Assembly (NCBI RefSeq): GCF_900207575.1
Contig: NZ_OAOQ01000013.1
Location: 1-64,000, forward strand
Source of the DNA: Cereibacter ovatus
GTDB taxonomy: Bacteria; Pseudomonadota; Alphaproteobacteria; Rhodobacterales; Rhodobacteraceae
Reading direction: 5' to 3'
Length of the DNA stretch: 64,000 nt
Every line of letters begins with the position of its first letter. Position 1 is the first letter of the stretch. A model generated the notes under the pieces. The model saw only the letters and a program-made list of their open reading frames with translations, did not search any database and was not told the origin of the DNA. The translations under genes were made by a program, and so were the position numbers. This document shows, in pieces, positions 52,047 through 60,892 of the stretch.

Positions 52047-52961
52047 TCATGCCGGGGCGAGGTCGCGGCGGGCCTCGTCCAGAAGGCGGCGGGTTTCGGA
52101 GCCCTGGAGTTTCTGGATGTCGTCCTGGTATTTCAGCAGGGCGCCGAGTGTGTCGGCGATGACTTCGGGGGACAGCTGGATCACGTCGAGGGCGAGCAGG
52201 CATTTCGCCCAGTCGATGGTTTCGGCGACGCCCGGTTTCTTGAACAGATCTTCGCGGCGCAGGCGCTGGACGAAGGCCACGATTTCCTGGCTGAGGGCGT
52301 TCTGCGCTTCCGGGGCGCGGGCGGAGAGGATCGCCAGTTCGCGCGCGAAGTCGGGATAGTCGACCCAGTGGTAGAGGCAGCGGCGTTTCAGCGCGTCGTG
52401 GACCTCGCGGGTGCGGTTCGAGGTCAGGATCACGATCGGCGGTTCGGGGGCGCGGATGGTTCCGAGTTCGGGGATGGTCACCTGAAAATCGGAGAGGGCT
52501 TCCAGCAGGAAGGCTTCGAACGGCTCGTCCGTGCGGTCGAGTTCATCGATCAGCAGGACGGGGGCGCCGCCGGGTTGGGGGCGCATGGCTTGCAGGAGCG
52601 GGCGTTCGATCAGGTAGGCTTCGGTGAAGAGTTCCGATTTCAGCGCGTCGCGGTCGGCGGTGCCGGCGGCTTCGCTGGCGCGGATCGCGATCATCTGGGC
52701 GGCGAAGTTCCAGTCGGCCACGGCCGAGGCGGCGTCGAGCCCTTCGTAGCATTGCAGCCGGATCAGGCGGCGGCCGAGGGCGGTGGCCAGGGTCTTGGCG
52801 ATCTCGGTCTTGCCGGTTCCGGCCTCGCCTTCCAGAAACAGCGGTCGGCCGAGTTTCAGGGCGAGGAAGGTGACCGTCGCCAGCGCGCGGTTGCTGACAT
52901 AGCCATGGGCCGCCAGAAGGTCGGCGGTGGCGTCGATCGAGGCGGGCAGGCTTAGGGTCAA
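52047..52961 (-). CDS. MoxR family AAA ATPase
   Basis: A 304-aa MoxR-type ATPase. Walker A GEAGTGKT is at about 42-49, Walker B VLLIDELDR at about 116-124, and sensor motif ILTSNRTRE follows. The start is likely a TTG at 52961, because GGAGACC precedes it and the protein then begins LTLSLPASIDATADLL, the usual N-terminus. Only unlikely candidates exist upstream. It is followed by the CoxE-like VWA gene, a conserved pairing. It uses ATP to remodel or mature partner enzymes, possibly metalloenzymes. Here no candidate enzyme is adjacent. Confidence 0.87.
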   Translation of the reverse strand: MTLSLPASIDATADLLAAHGYVSNRALATVTFLALKLGRPLFLEGEAGTGKTEIAKTLATALGRRLIRLQCYEGLDAASAVADWNFAAQMIAIRASEAAGTADRDALKSELFTEAYLIERPLLQAMRPQPGGAPVLLIDELDRTDEPFEAFLLEALSDFQVTIPELGTIRAPEPPIVILTSNRTREVHDALKRRCLYHWVDYPDFARELAILSARAPEAQNALSQEIVAFVQRLRREDLFKKPGVAETIDWAKCLLALDVIQLSPEVIADTLGALLKYQDDIQKLQGSETRRLLDEARRDLAPA

Positions 52962-53163
52962 GGCGGGTCTCCGGCTGTCGGCCGAGGGTGGCCGAGGCGG
53001 GGTATCGGGGTCAAGCCGCGGTCGGGCGTCTTGCGACCAAGGTCGGGGCGGGTGGACAAAATCGTCATGCTTTTGCCTCAATGCCCGCATCAACTGGACA
53101 TGTCGGGAGACCATAAAGGGAATGGGCGGCATATCTCTGCCCCCGCGACTGCGAGGCCCTGAC

Positions 53164-54102
53164 ATGACCATCCCTTCCGCTTCCTGTGCGTCTTCCGCCT
53201 TTGCCGGTGATCGGGGCGTCTGGTTGCGGCATATCGAGGAGGTCGGCGAGGAGGCGGGGTATTTCCAGCCGCTTGGTGCCCGGCACCACGCCTTTTTCCG
53301 CGACGAGGGCGCGACGCTTGTCGTCAGTTTCGAGACACAGGAGGAGATCCGCATCCGGAGGCCGGACGGTCTGCCGCTGGGCGATGCGGTGGCGCGGGCC
53401 GAGGGCTGGTCGTCGCTGTGCCTGATCGCGGACGGGCCGACCTGGTATCGCGATCCGGCGGTCTATCGCTATTTCGACCGGCTGGTGGACGATGCCTTTT
53501 TCGAGGATTTCGACCGGGTGGTGTTTCATGGCGCCGGGATGGGAGGCTATGCCGCCTGCGCCTATTCCTTGACCGCACCGGGTGCCGTGGTGGTGGCAGT
53601 CAGCCCGCGGGCGACGCTTGATCCGGCCCGGGCGGGGTGGGACGGGCGCGACCGGGCGGCGCGGCGGCTGGATTTCCGCGACCGCTATGGCTATGCGCCC
53701 GACATGGTCGAGGGCACCGGCGAGGTGTTCGTGCTGCACGATCCGGCCGAGCCGCTGGATGCGATGCATGCCGCATTGTTCGGCGCGGGAAATGTCCGCC
53801 ATCTGCGCTGTCGCAACGCAGGCGAGCCGCTTCAGGCCCTGCTGGAGCGGACGGGGATGACGGCGGCGCTGCTGCGCGACGCCGGGCGCGGGACGCTTGA
53901 CCTTGGGGCGGCGGCGCGGATCTGGCGCGGGCGGCGGGCGGCGGTCGATTACCTTGTGCATCACCTGGCGTTGAACGCGCGGCACCCCGAGCGGGCGCGC
54001 CGGGTGCTTCTGACCGCGGGGCGGCAGGTCGAGGCGCGGCAGTTGCGTCAGCAGTTGCTGGCCTTGCGCGCCCGTGTGCAGGCAGAGGCGCGGTCGGCCT
54101 GA
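53164..54102 (+). CDS. Uncharacterised hydrolase-like protein of Rhodobacteraceae
   Basis: The 312-aa product opens MTIPSASCASSAFAGDRGVW and continues into a conserved segment (EEVGEEAGYFQPLG, then TLVVSFET). I recognise this as a family of conserved rhodobacterial proteins often misnamed phosphoadenosine phosphosulfate reductase. No reductase motif is present. The FHGAGMGGYAACAYSLTAPGA stretch at about 121-141 resembles a nucleophile elbow of alpha/beta hydrolases, with glycine in place of serine (GAGMGG), so catalysis is doubtful. No signal peptide is seen. The start at 53164 was chosen from ORF context. It is divergent from moxR. Confidence 0.72.
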   Translation: MTIPSASCASSAFAGDRGVWLRHIEEVGEEAGYFQPLGARHHAFFRDEGATLVVSFETQEEIRIRRPDGLPLGDAVARAEGWSSLCLIADGPTWYRDPAVYRYFDRLVDDAFFEDFDRVVFHGAGMGGYAACAYSLTAPGAVVVAVSPRATLDPARAGWDGRDRAARRLDFRDRYGYAPDMVEGTGEVFVLHDPAEPLDAMHAALFGAGNVRHLRCRNAGEPLQALLERTGMTAALLRDAGRGTLDLGAAARIWRGRRAAVDYLVHHLALNARHPERARRVLLTAGRQVEARQLRQQLLALRARVQAEARSA

Positions 54103-54168
54103 CGGATGCGGGTGGGCGGCGGCACCGACTCACTGGAAATGCGCGGGGCTTTGCAGTAGGCGGCAGGC

Positions 54169-55209
54169 ATGACCCAGAGCCTGACCCTCCGCCGCCCCGA
54201 CGACTGGCACCTTCACCTGCGCGACGGCGCGATGCTGAAGGGGGTGCTGCCGGAAAGCGCACGCCACTTTGCCCGCGCCATCGTGATGCCGAACCTTGTG
54301 CCGCCGGTGGTGACCGGCGCGCAGGCCGCGGCCTACCGCGACCGCATCCTTGCCGCACTGCCGGAAGGTGCCGCGTTCGAACCGCTGATGACCCTTTACC
54401 TGACCGAGACGACCGACCCGGCCGATGTGCGCGCCGCGGCCGTATCGGGGCTGGTGAAGGCGGTGAAGCTGTATCCGGCGGGGGCCACGACCAACTCGGC
54501 CTCGGGGGTGACGAATTTCGACCGGGTGCGCGAGGTTCTGGAAACCATGGCCGAGATCGGCCTGCCCTTGTGCGTGCATGGCGAGGTGACCGACCCGGCG
54601 GTGGATATCTTCGACCGCGAGGCGGTGTTTCTGGACCGTGTGCTGGACCCGATCCGGCGCACGGTGCCGGGGCTGCGCGTGGTTCTGGAACATGTGACGA
54701 CCGCGGACGGGCTGGATTATGTGCGCGGCGGCGGGCCCGATATCGCCGGCACGCTGACCACGCATCACCTGATCATCAACCGCAACCATATCCTCGCCGG
54801 CGGTATCCGGCCGCATTACTACTGCCTGCCGGTGGCGAAGCGTGAAACCCATCGGCTGGCGCTGCGCCGTGCCGCAACCGGGGGCGAGGCGTGCTTTTTC
54901 CTTGGCACCGACAGCGCGCCCCATGCCGATGCGGCCAAGGAATCGGCCTGCGGCTGTGCGGGCTGTTTCACCGCGACGAACACGATGGCGATCCTTGCGC
55001 ATGTGTTCGAACAGGAAGGCGCGCTTGACCGGCTGGAAGGGTTCGTCTCGCTTCATGGCCCCGCCTTCTACCGCCTGCCCCCGAACGAGGCGCGGATCAC
55101 GCTGGTGAAGGGCGGCCCGGTGGACATGCCGGCCAGGATCCTGACCGAGGCCGGCCCCGTCACGGTGTTCGATCCCGGCTTCCCGCTGCACTGGCGCGTG
55201 AACGGCTGA
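54169..55209 (+). CDS. pyrC: Dihydroorotase
   Basis: The 346-aa enzyme of the E. coli PyrC type closes carbamoyl aspartate to dihydroorotate in pyrimidine synthesis. Zinc ligands His14 and His16 are in [10 protein letters not shown], the carboxylated lysine is in [12 protein letters not shown] near residue 102, VHGEV near residue 140 and HHLIINR and GTDSAPH hold further ligands. The length equals that of E. coli PyrC (348 aa). It precedes pyrE by 76 bp, so the two genes for consecutive pathway sections form an operon. Confidence 0.96.
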   Translation: MTQSLTLRRPDDWHLHLRDGAMLKGVLPESARHFARAIVMPNLVPPVVTGAQAAAYRDRILAALPEGAAFEPLMTLYLTETTDPADVRAAAVSGLVKAVKLYPAGATTNSASGVTNFDRVREVLETMAEIGLPLCVHGEVTDPAVDIFDREAVFLDRVLDPIRRTVPGLRVVLEHVTTADGLDYVRGGGPDIAGTLTTHHLIINRNHILAGGIRPHYYCLPVAKRETHRLALRRAATGGEACFFLGTDSAPHADAAKESACGCAGCFTATNTMAILAHVFEQEGALDRLEGFVSLHGPAFYRLPPNEARITLVKGGPVDMPARILTEAGPVTVFDPGFPLHWRVNG

Positions 55210-55285
55210 CGCTTCGGGTTCCCCCATTCTTGCCGCAACCCGATGTCGCACGACCGGCACGCGGCCCGCTGAAAGGAAGATCACG

Positions 55286-55978
55286 ATGATCCCCACCTCT
55301 TTCCCCCCGCGCGAGGAAATCGCCCGCCTGACCGCGCGGATGCTGCTGGAAATTCAGGCCGTGCATTTCCGCCCGCACGAGCCGTTCACCCTGGCTTCAG
55401 GGTTGCCGTCGCCGACCTATATCGACTGCCGCAAGCTGATTTCCTATCCGCGCATCCGGTCCACGCTGATGGATTTCATGGCGATGACGGTGATGCGCGA
55501 CGCCGGATTCGAGGCGTTCGACAACGTGGCGGGCGGTGAAACCGCGGGCATCCCGTTCTCGGCGCTGGTGGCCGAACGGCTGGGCCTGCCGATGACCTAT
55601 GTGCGCAAGAAGCCCAAGGGCTACGGCCGCAACGCCCGTATCGAAGGCGTGATGACCGAAGGCCAGCGCGTGCTGCTGGTCGAGGATCTGACCACCGACG
55701 GCGGATCGAAACTGTCCTTTGTCGATGCGATCCGCGACACCGGCGCGACCTGCGCCCATACGGCGGTGATTTTCTACTATGGCATCTTCCCCGAAACGAT
55801 GGGCCGGCTTCAGGCCCATGGCGTGACGCTGCACCATCTGTGCACATGGTGGGACGTGCTGGCCGAAGCCCGCGCCGCAGGCAGCTTTGACGACGCCACA
55901 CTGGCCGAGGTCGAATGTTTCCTGTCGAACCCGCGCGATTGGCAGGACGCGCGGAAACCGGCCGATGGCGGGCGCTGA
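55286..55978 (+). CDS. pyrE: Orotate phosphoribosyltransferase
   Basis: The 230-aa enzyme transfers phosphoribose from PRPP to orotate to form OMP. The PRPP-binding motif [14 protein letters not shown] is around residues 130-143, and the substrate stretch [17 protein letters not shown] lies before it (about 107-123). AAAGGAAGATCAC precedes the ATG at 55286. It is slightly longer than E. coli PyrE (213 aa), mainly from the N-terminal segment. With pyrC upstream it covers the central steps of UMP synthesis. Confidence 0.95.
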   Translation: MIPTSFPPREEIARLTARMLLEIQAVHFRPHEPFTLASGLPSPTYIDCRKLISYPRIRSTLMDFMAMTVMRDAGFEAFDNVAGGETAGIPFSALVAERLGLPMTYVRKKPKGYGRNARIEGVMTEGQRVLLVEDLTTDGGSKLSFVDAIRDTGATCAHTAVIFYYGIFPETMGRLQAHGVTLHHLCTWWDVLAEARAAGSFDDATLAEVECFLSNPRDWQDARKPADGGR

Positions 55979-56092
55979 CCGCCGCCGCAAGCTGGGGACA
56001 ACCTGACAGGCCGCCGCGCAGAATCGGCCAGAAGCTGCGATTGTCGGCTGTGATGACCGCAAGATGTGGTAGGCTTGAACCTAGGGTCGGGC

Positions 56093-56101
56093 TTATCCAC
56101 A
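56093..56101 (+). promoter_or_regulatory. Consensus DnaA box upstream of dnaB
   Basis: TTATCCACA is a perfect DnaA box, 147 bp before the dnaB start. A weaker match CCGTCCACA lies at 56104-56112, 11 bp further. DnaA could regulate dnaB transcription. A single perfect box with one poor neighbour is not enough for an origin. Confidence 0.7.
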
Positions 56102-56247
56102 GGCCGTCCACAGGGTTCAGGCCGGGCCATCCCCCGTTCTGTGCCCCCCTGCCCCGGACCGGCAACTTGGGGTATGAACTCGGACCGCAGCCAAGGTCGC
56201 CCGCGAGTGGCGACAACGAACGAAAGAGCAGAGAGGCCAGAGCCGAC

Positions 56248-57738
56248 ATGAACGAGGTCAGGGCACTTCGCGACCCCCAGCCCGAAAAGGCGCCCGAGGC
56301 GCTGCCGCACAACATCGAGGCCGAGCAGCAACTGCTGGGCGCGATCCTGACCAACAACGACATCTTCGACCGTATCGCCTCGGTGATCCGGGCCGAGCAC
56401 TTCTTCGACCCGGTGCATCAGCGCATCTTCGAAATCTCGGCCGCACGGATCCAGAAGAACGCGCTGGCCTCGCCGGTGACGCTGAAGGCGTTTCTGGAAG
56501 ACGATCCGGGGCTGAAGGAACTGGGCGGGCCCGCCTATCTGGTGCGTCTGGCGGGGGCCGCGATCTCGGCCTTTGCCGCGCGCGATTATGCGCAGATGCT
56601 GTATGATCTGGCGGTTCGGCGCGAGTTGATCGGGCTGGGCCGGGACATCGCCGCCAAGGCCGCCCGCGTCGATGTGACGTCCGAACCGAAGGAACAGATC
56701 GTCGAGGCCGAACAGCGGCTTTACAAGCTGGGGGAACAGGGCCACGCCGAACGCGGCTTTCAAAGCTTTCTGAAGGCGGTGACCGACGCGGTGAACGTGG
56801 CCAACGCCGCCTATCAGCGCGACGGCGGGCTTGCGGGGATCTCGACCGGGCTGGCCGATCTGGACAAGAAGCTGGGCGGTCTGCATCCGTCCGACCTTCT
56901 GATCCTTGCCGGGCGGCCGTCGATGGGCAAAACCTCGCTGGCCACCAACATCGCCTTCAACATCGCCAAAGCCTACAAGCGCGGCCGTCACCCCGACGGC
57001 AGCGAAGGCGCGGTGGAAGGCGGCGTCGTGGGCTTCTTCAGTCTGGAAATGAGCGCCGAACAGCTGGCCGCGCGGATCCTGTCGGAAGCGGCCGAGGTGC
57101 CTTCGGAACAGATCCGCCGCGGCGACATGACCGAGGCCGAGTTCCGCCGTTTCGTCGAAGCCGCCAAGGCGCTGGAAGCCTGCCCGCTTTATATCGACGA
57201 CACGCCCGCCCTGCCGATTTCGCAGGTCGCCGCCCGCGCCCGGCGGCTGAAGCGGACGCATGGGCTGGACGTGCTGATGGTGGACTATCTTCAGCTTCTG
57301 AAAGGCACTGGCGGCTCTCGTGACAACCGGGTGCAGGAAGTATCCGAGATCACCCAAGGTTTGAAGGCGATCGCCAAGGAACTGAACATCCCCGTGGTCG
57401 CGCTGTCGCAGTTGTCGCGTTCAGTGGAAAGCCGCGACGACAAGCGGCCGCAATTGTCCGACCTGCGCGAATCCGGCTCGATCGAGCAGGATGCCGACGT
57501 GGTGATGTTCGTCTTCCGCGAGGAATACTACCGCGAGCGTGAAAAGCCGGGCGATCACGAGATGGAAAAGATGGCCCAGTGGCAGGCGCTGATGGAGCAG
57601 GTTCACGGCAAGGCCGAAGTCATCATCGGCAAGCAGCGCCACGGACCGATCGGCTCGGTCGAACTCAGCTTCGAGGGCCGTTTTACCCGGTTCGGCAACC
57701 TTGTCCGGCCGTGGCAACAGGGCATCGACAGCTACTGA
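56248..57738 (+). CDS. dnaB: Replicative DNA helicase DnaB
   Basis: The 496-aa hexameric helicase unwinds DNA at replication forks. The N-terminal domain starts LPHNIEAEQQLLGAILTNND (about 20-39), the RecA-like core has Walker A GRPSMGKTS at about 222-230, Walker B VDYLQLL and the arginine-rich end VIIGKQRHGPIG. No intein interrupts it. The start at 56248 (MNEVRALRDPQPEKAPEAL) is preceded by AGAGG. The open frame continues into the leader, where a DnaA box lies. It has its own 269-bp intergenic region after pyrE. Confidence 0.96.
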   Translation: MNEVRALRDPQPEKAPEALPHNIEAEQQLLGAILTNNDIFDRIASVIRAEHFFDPVHQRIFEISAARIQKNALASPVTLKAFLEDDPGLKELGGPAYLVRLAGAAISAFAARDYAQMLYDLAVRRELIGLGRDIAAKAARVDVTSEPKEQIVEAEQRLYKLGEQGHAERGFQSFLKAVTDAVNVANAAYQRDGGLAGISTGLADLDKKLGGLHPSDLLILAGRPSMGKTSLATNIAFNIAKAYKRGRHPDGSEGAVEGGVVGFFSLEMSAEQLAARILSEAAEVPSEQIRRGDMTEAEFRRFVEAAKALEACPLYIDDTPALPISQVAARARRLKRTHGLDVLMVDYLQLLKGTGGSRDNRVQEVSEITQGLKAIAKELNIPVVALSQLSRSVESRDDKRPQLSDLRESGSIEQDADVVMFVFREEYYREREKPGDHEMEKMAQWQALMEQVHGKAEVIIGKQRHGPIGSVELSFEGRFTRFGNLVRPWQQGIDSY

Positions 57739-57819
57739 AATCGCGGGCGGGGCGCGCCCCGCCCCGGCCTTACCCCCGCGCCGCCGGGCGGTGGGGGATG
57801 ATGCCCGCGCCCGGTCTTT

Positions 57820-58200
57820 TTCGGTCACGGTCAGCTCGGTAAAGATTTCGAACGCATCCACGCCCTGATGGAAATACAGCTCGTTTCCGTTCAGGAACTG
57901 CGCACCCATCGCCTTGATCCGGGCAAGGACGGGGTATAGACCGCATCGCCCCCCCTGCCCCCTTCGGGCCGCGGCGAGCCCGGACCGGCCGACCATCCCC
58001 AAGGGCTTCCAGTTCATCCCCCCGTCGAAGCCCGCTTCCGCGCATTGCACCAGCACCCGGCGAAGCTCATCCCGGGCTCGGCCGGGGGGATGAGATCGCA
58101 GGTCACGTTGCGGCCCACCGACAAACCGCAGGCCGGATGCAGGATCGACGAGCGGGTGGCGGTGAGGCTGCCGCCGATCAGGCCCAACCGGAAGGTGCGG
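57820..58200 (-). pseudogene. Shikimate dehydrogenase-like pseudogene with internal deletion and frameshift
   Basis: In the gap between dnaB and aroQ, the minus strand encodes pieces of a shikimate dehydrogenase-like protein. FRLGLIGGSLTATRSSILHP (58134-58193) resembles the N-terminal substrate-binding start. After a shift of frame near 58070, VLVQCAEAGFDG matches the expected segment near residue 55, followed directly by PLGM, the conserved loop near residue 185, and by AMGAQFLNGNELYFHQGVDA, the C-terminal family motif. About 130 residues are missing, so the remnant is about 125 codons where a full-length enzyme has about 280. It has no intact start. Confidence 0.72.
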
Positions 58201-58472
58201 TCGGGCGCGGCGGCGGAAGAAGCGGTCTGGGTCAGACGGCCATATCCACGCGAAAAGGGGAATGGCGATGGAGTCCCGGATTCCAGCCGTTCCGTCCGCT
58301 GCCTTTCTTGGCGTGACCGGCAATCCTGATGTTCGTTTCCGGGCCCGCTCGGGCCTTTCGCCGGCTGCGGCGCGGGGCCCCTGGGTGGACGCGGCGCCCC
58401 CCTTCTGCAATCAAGATCGCAGACCGGCCGAAGGGCCGCGCCCAAGGGGCATCGAGCGATGGGGGAAAACCG

Positions 58473-58913
58473 ATGACCAAGACGATCTACATCCTGAACG
58501 GTCCGAACCTGAACCTGCTGGGCCAGCGCCAGCCCGAGATCTACGGCCATGACACGCTGGCCGATGTCGAACGCAACTGCGCCACCGTCGCGACCGAAAA
58601 GGGCTTTGCGGTCAAGCTGTTCCAGTCGAACCACGAAGGCGTCATCATCGACACCATCCATGAGGCCCGCCACGCCGCCTGCGGCATCGTCATCAATCCG
58701 GGCGCCTTCACCCATACCTCGGTCGCGATCCTTGACGCGCTGAACACCTTCGAGGGGCCGGTGATCGAGTGTCACATCTCGAACGTGCACAAGCGCGAGA
58801 GCTTCCGCCACCATTCCTATGTCAGCCTGCGCGCCGATGGTGTGCTGGCCGGGCTTGGGGTCGAGGGCTATGAACTGGCCGTGCGCCGGATCTGCTCGCT
58901 GCTGTCGAAGTGA
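58473..58913 (+). CDS. aroQ: Type II 3-dehydroquinate dehydratase
   Basis: The 146-aa enzyme dehydrates 3-dehydroquinate in the shikimate pathway. The motifs [17 protein letters not shown] (residues 8-24, with catalytic tyrosine 23), [16 protein letters not shown] and [11 protein letters not shown], which carries the catalytic histidine, are all intact. The start at 58473 has GGGGGAAA upstream. It follows a 734-bp gap that contains the shikimate dehydrogenase-like pseudogene on the other strand, so part of a former shikimate cluster has decayed while aroQ was kept. Confidence 0.95.
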   Translation: MTKTIYILNGPNLNLLGQRQPEIYGHDTLADVERNCATVATEKGFAVKLFQSNHEGVIIDTIHEARHAACGIVINPGAFTHTSVAILDALNTFEGPVIECHISNVHKRESFRHHSYVSLRADGVLAGLGVEGYELAVRRICSLLSK

Positions 58914-59566
58914 CCCGCGCGAGGCTTGTGGCCCTTCCGCCGATCGCGGCGCGGGCGGGGCCGCAGATGCTGGCTGGCCTCGCGATGGCAGAGGATGCCG
59001 GTCCCGCAGGGGCATGGTGGCGGCCTGCCCCCATGCCATTGATCCCGGCCCGGTCCGGCGTTTCGGCGGCTAGCCCGAATAGAGCGTAACCACTCGATTG
59101 GGGCCGCCCTTGCGCGTTCGGCAGACATCTGGGGTGTCTGATACGACGTCGTTATTGGCGTCGTTACGGACGTCACCAAGACCCAACCGGTGGCGACGAG
59201 TGCTGCTGCACGCCCGATGAGTCGATGCCTGTGTATTCCAACGAAGGGGTGGAGTTGGCCGACGCTCTCGAACTTGCGCGCAACTTCCTGGCTGCCAGGG
59301 CGGCGGTCTTGGATGCAGTCGCTGGGGCGCGTGTGATCGAGCGGTTGCTCTGCCGGTGAAAAGGAAAGGCCGGCACTGATGAGGTGCCGGCCGTGGGCTT
59401 TGCGGGGCCAACCGCTCCGCCCGTTTTGCATCGCGTGGCTTGGTCTTCGATGACCTGGACGATTCGTAGATAGGTCTTTTTTCGCCTATCGAAAACGCCG
59501 ATGAACCGCAGTTTCTGTGCGGGTTTCTGTGCGGTTCCAGTGCGTCGCGTAAATTATTGAGAAGCT
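58914..59566. other. Gene-poor stretch of different composition next to tRNA-Arg
   Basis: From about 59080 to 59566 the DNA is clearly less GC rich than its neighbours and has no convincing gene. A 44-codon frame at 59225-59359 (starts MPVYSNEGVELADALELARN) looks protein-like but has no ribosome-binding site. Other structures are GTCGTTA repeated with about 15-bp spacing near 59145-59168, GATAGG/CCTATC arms around a T-run (59467-59488), and a tandem TTTCTGTGCGG at 59512-59533. No integrase, phage gene or copy of the tRNA end was seen. It may be a remnant of inserted DNA. Confidence 0.5.
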
Positions 59567-59643
<77 letters not shown>

Positions 59644-59652
59644 GTTGGCGGG

Positions 59653-59681
59653 GGTATAGCCGCTTGCCGGTGCGGCTGCAA
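59653..59681 (-). promoter_or_regulatory. Promoter of tRNA-Arg
   Basis: On the minus strand TTGCAG (59676-59681) and TATACC (59653-59658) are 17 bp apart. The -10 element ends 9 bp before the first tRNA base, which would leave only a very short 5' leader. Confidence 0.75.
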
Positions 59682-59708
59682 CAGGATGTCGGCGCCGCCG
59701 GCGATAAT

Positions 59709-60287
59709 TCAGGCCCGATAGTTCACCTGACCTGCGGTCCAGCCCAACGGGCCAAGATGGGTCGTGGTGATCGACAGCGGCTCGATCCGGTGGGCGAAGG
59801 CTTGCTGCACATCAAGGCCAAGCGCGGTCTGAAGTCCGACCAGAATCGGCCCGAAATGGGCGACAATGATGACATCTTCGCCCGGATGGCGGGATACCAG
59901 ATCGGCGACGGCCGCCGTGACGCGGGCGCGAAGCTCGTTCCAGCTTTCACCGCCCGGCGCGCGGACGGGGCCGGCGTTTTCCCAGAAGGCGCGGATGCGG
60001 GCGGGGGTGCCGGCCTCGATCGCGGCAAAGCTGCGCTCTTCCCATGCGCCAAAGTGGATCTCGCGCAGGCGGGGGTCGTGGGGCAGCCGCTGCCGCCCGT
60101 GGGCCAGCGCATCCGCGGTCGCGCGGGCGCGAATCAGGTCGGACGAGATCACCAGAGCCGGCCGCGGAAGTGCCGCATCCAGCCGCGCGACAGCCGCAGT
60201 GTCGGACAGATCCGCCGGCCGGTCGGTCCAGCCCAGCATCACGGTCGCATGTGTCGGCCCGTGCCGGACCCAGTGCAGCCGCGTCAC
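59709..60287 (-). CDS. Histidine phosphatase family protein (CobC-like)
   Basis: A 192-aa phosphatase with the phosphohistidine motif VRHGPTHAT at the N-terminus (His9, Arg8) and the second histidine in [10 protein letters not shown]. The pattern and length fit alpha-ribazole phosphatase (CobC) and phosphoglycerate-mutase-like enzymes. Its start overlaps the cobU stop by 4 bp (ATGA), which supports a role in cobalamin assembly, dephosphorylating alpha-ribazole phosphate or cobalamin 5'-phosphate. The assignment to CobC rests on context. It lies 65 bp from tRNA-Arg on the same strand. Confidence 0.78.
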   Translation of the reverse strand: MTRLHWVRHGPTHATVMLGWTDRPADLSDTAAVARLDAALPRPALVISSDLIRARATADALAHGRQRLPHDPRLREIHFGAWEERSFAAIEAGTPARIRAFWENAGPVRAPGGESWNELRARVTAAVADLVSRHPGEDVIIVAHFGPILVGLQTALGLDVQQAFAHRIEPLSITTTHLGPLGWTAGQVNYRA

Positions 60288-60838
60288 GCCACGCCCTTTG
60301 GCAGTTCGCCCTTCAGCACCATCGGCAGGCCCGCCATCACCGCCACCACCAGCCCCGCGCTGGCGGCAAGGCGCTGGTTCAGCCGGCCCTGTTCGTCACG
60401 AAACCGCCGGGCAAGCGAATTTTCGGGAACTATCCCCCAGCCCACCTCGTTGGAGACCACGACAACAGGCGCCTGACAGGTCTCAAGCGCATGAAGAAGC
60501 GAGGCGATCTCGGCATCAAGATCGTTTTCGGCCAGCAGGTGATTGGTCAGCCACAGCGTCGCGCAATCCAGCAGCACGCAAGCCTTGGGGGGAATCCGTG
60601 ACAGGACAGGGCAAACATCGCGCGGAGCCTCGACCGTGTCCCAGCCGGCGCCGCGATCCTCGCGGTGGGCCGCGATCCGTGCGGCCATCTCGTCATCCCA
60701 TGCTTCGGCGGTTGCCAGATAGATCCGGGGGCGGCCTGTCCCAATGACCAGCCGCTCTGCCATCCGCGATTTTCCGGACCGCGCACCGCCCAGAACAAGC
60801 GTCAGCGGCGGCAGCGCCAAATCATGTGATCCGGACAT
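60284..60838 (-). CDS. cobU: Adenosylcobinamide kinase / adenosylcobinamide-phosphate guanylyltransferase
   Basis: The 184-aa bifunctional enzyme phosphorylates adenosylcobinamide and attaches GMP to form the nucleotide loop precursor of cobalamin. The P-loop GGARSGKS is at about 17-24, and the conserved GTP-binding SNEVGWGIVP is at about 132-141. The length matches CobU/CobP. It is followed by the histidine phosphatase gene in an ATGA overlap. Other cob genes are not in the window. The start at 60838 lies within the promoter region of the divergent sigma factor gene. Confidence 0.92.
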   Translation of the reverse strand: MSGSHDLALPPLTLVLGGARSGKSRMAERLVIGTGRPRIYLATAEAWDDEMAARIAAHREDRGAGWDTVEAPRDVCPVLSRIPPKACVLLDCATLWLTNHLLAENDLDAEIASLLHALETCQAPVVVVSNEVGWGIVPENSLARRFRDEQGRLNQRLAASAGLVVAVMAGLPMVLKGELPKGVA

Positions 60839-60854
60839 GGGTTTGTTCCGTAGT
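60826..60854 (+). promoter_or_regulatory. Candidate RpoE-type promoter of the sigma factor gene
   Basis: TGATCC (60826-60831) is the -35 element reported for Rhodobacter sphaeroides RpoE (ECF11) promoters, from memory. After 18 bp TAGTA (60850-60854) is in the -10 position and matches only partly. The start codon is 39 bp further. The -35 lies inside the start of cobU. Confidence 0.5.
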
Positions 60855-60892
60855 ATTTACCGAGACGTGAGCCGGTTCGACAGGGGGCCCTG

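Noticed and set aside
56093-56112. Chromosomal replication origin near dnaB
   Set aside because: Only one perfect DnaA box, no cluster of boxes, no A/T-rich unwinding region and no dnaA or hemE-type neighbours.
60839-60892. Cobalamin riboswitch upstream of cobU
   Set aside because: Only 54 bp separate cobU from the divergent sigma gene, too short for the aptamer, and no B12-box-like sequence is visible.
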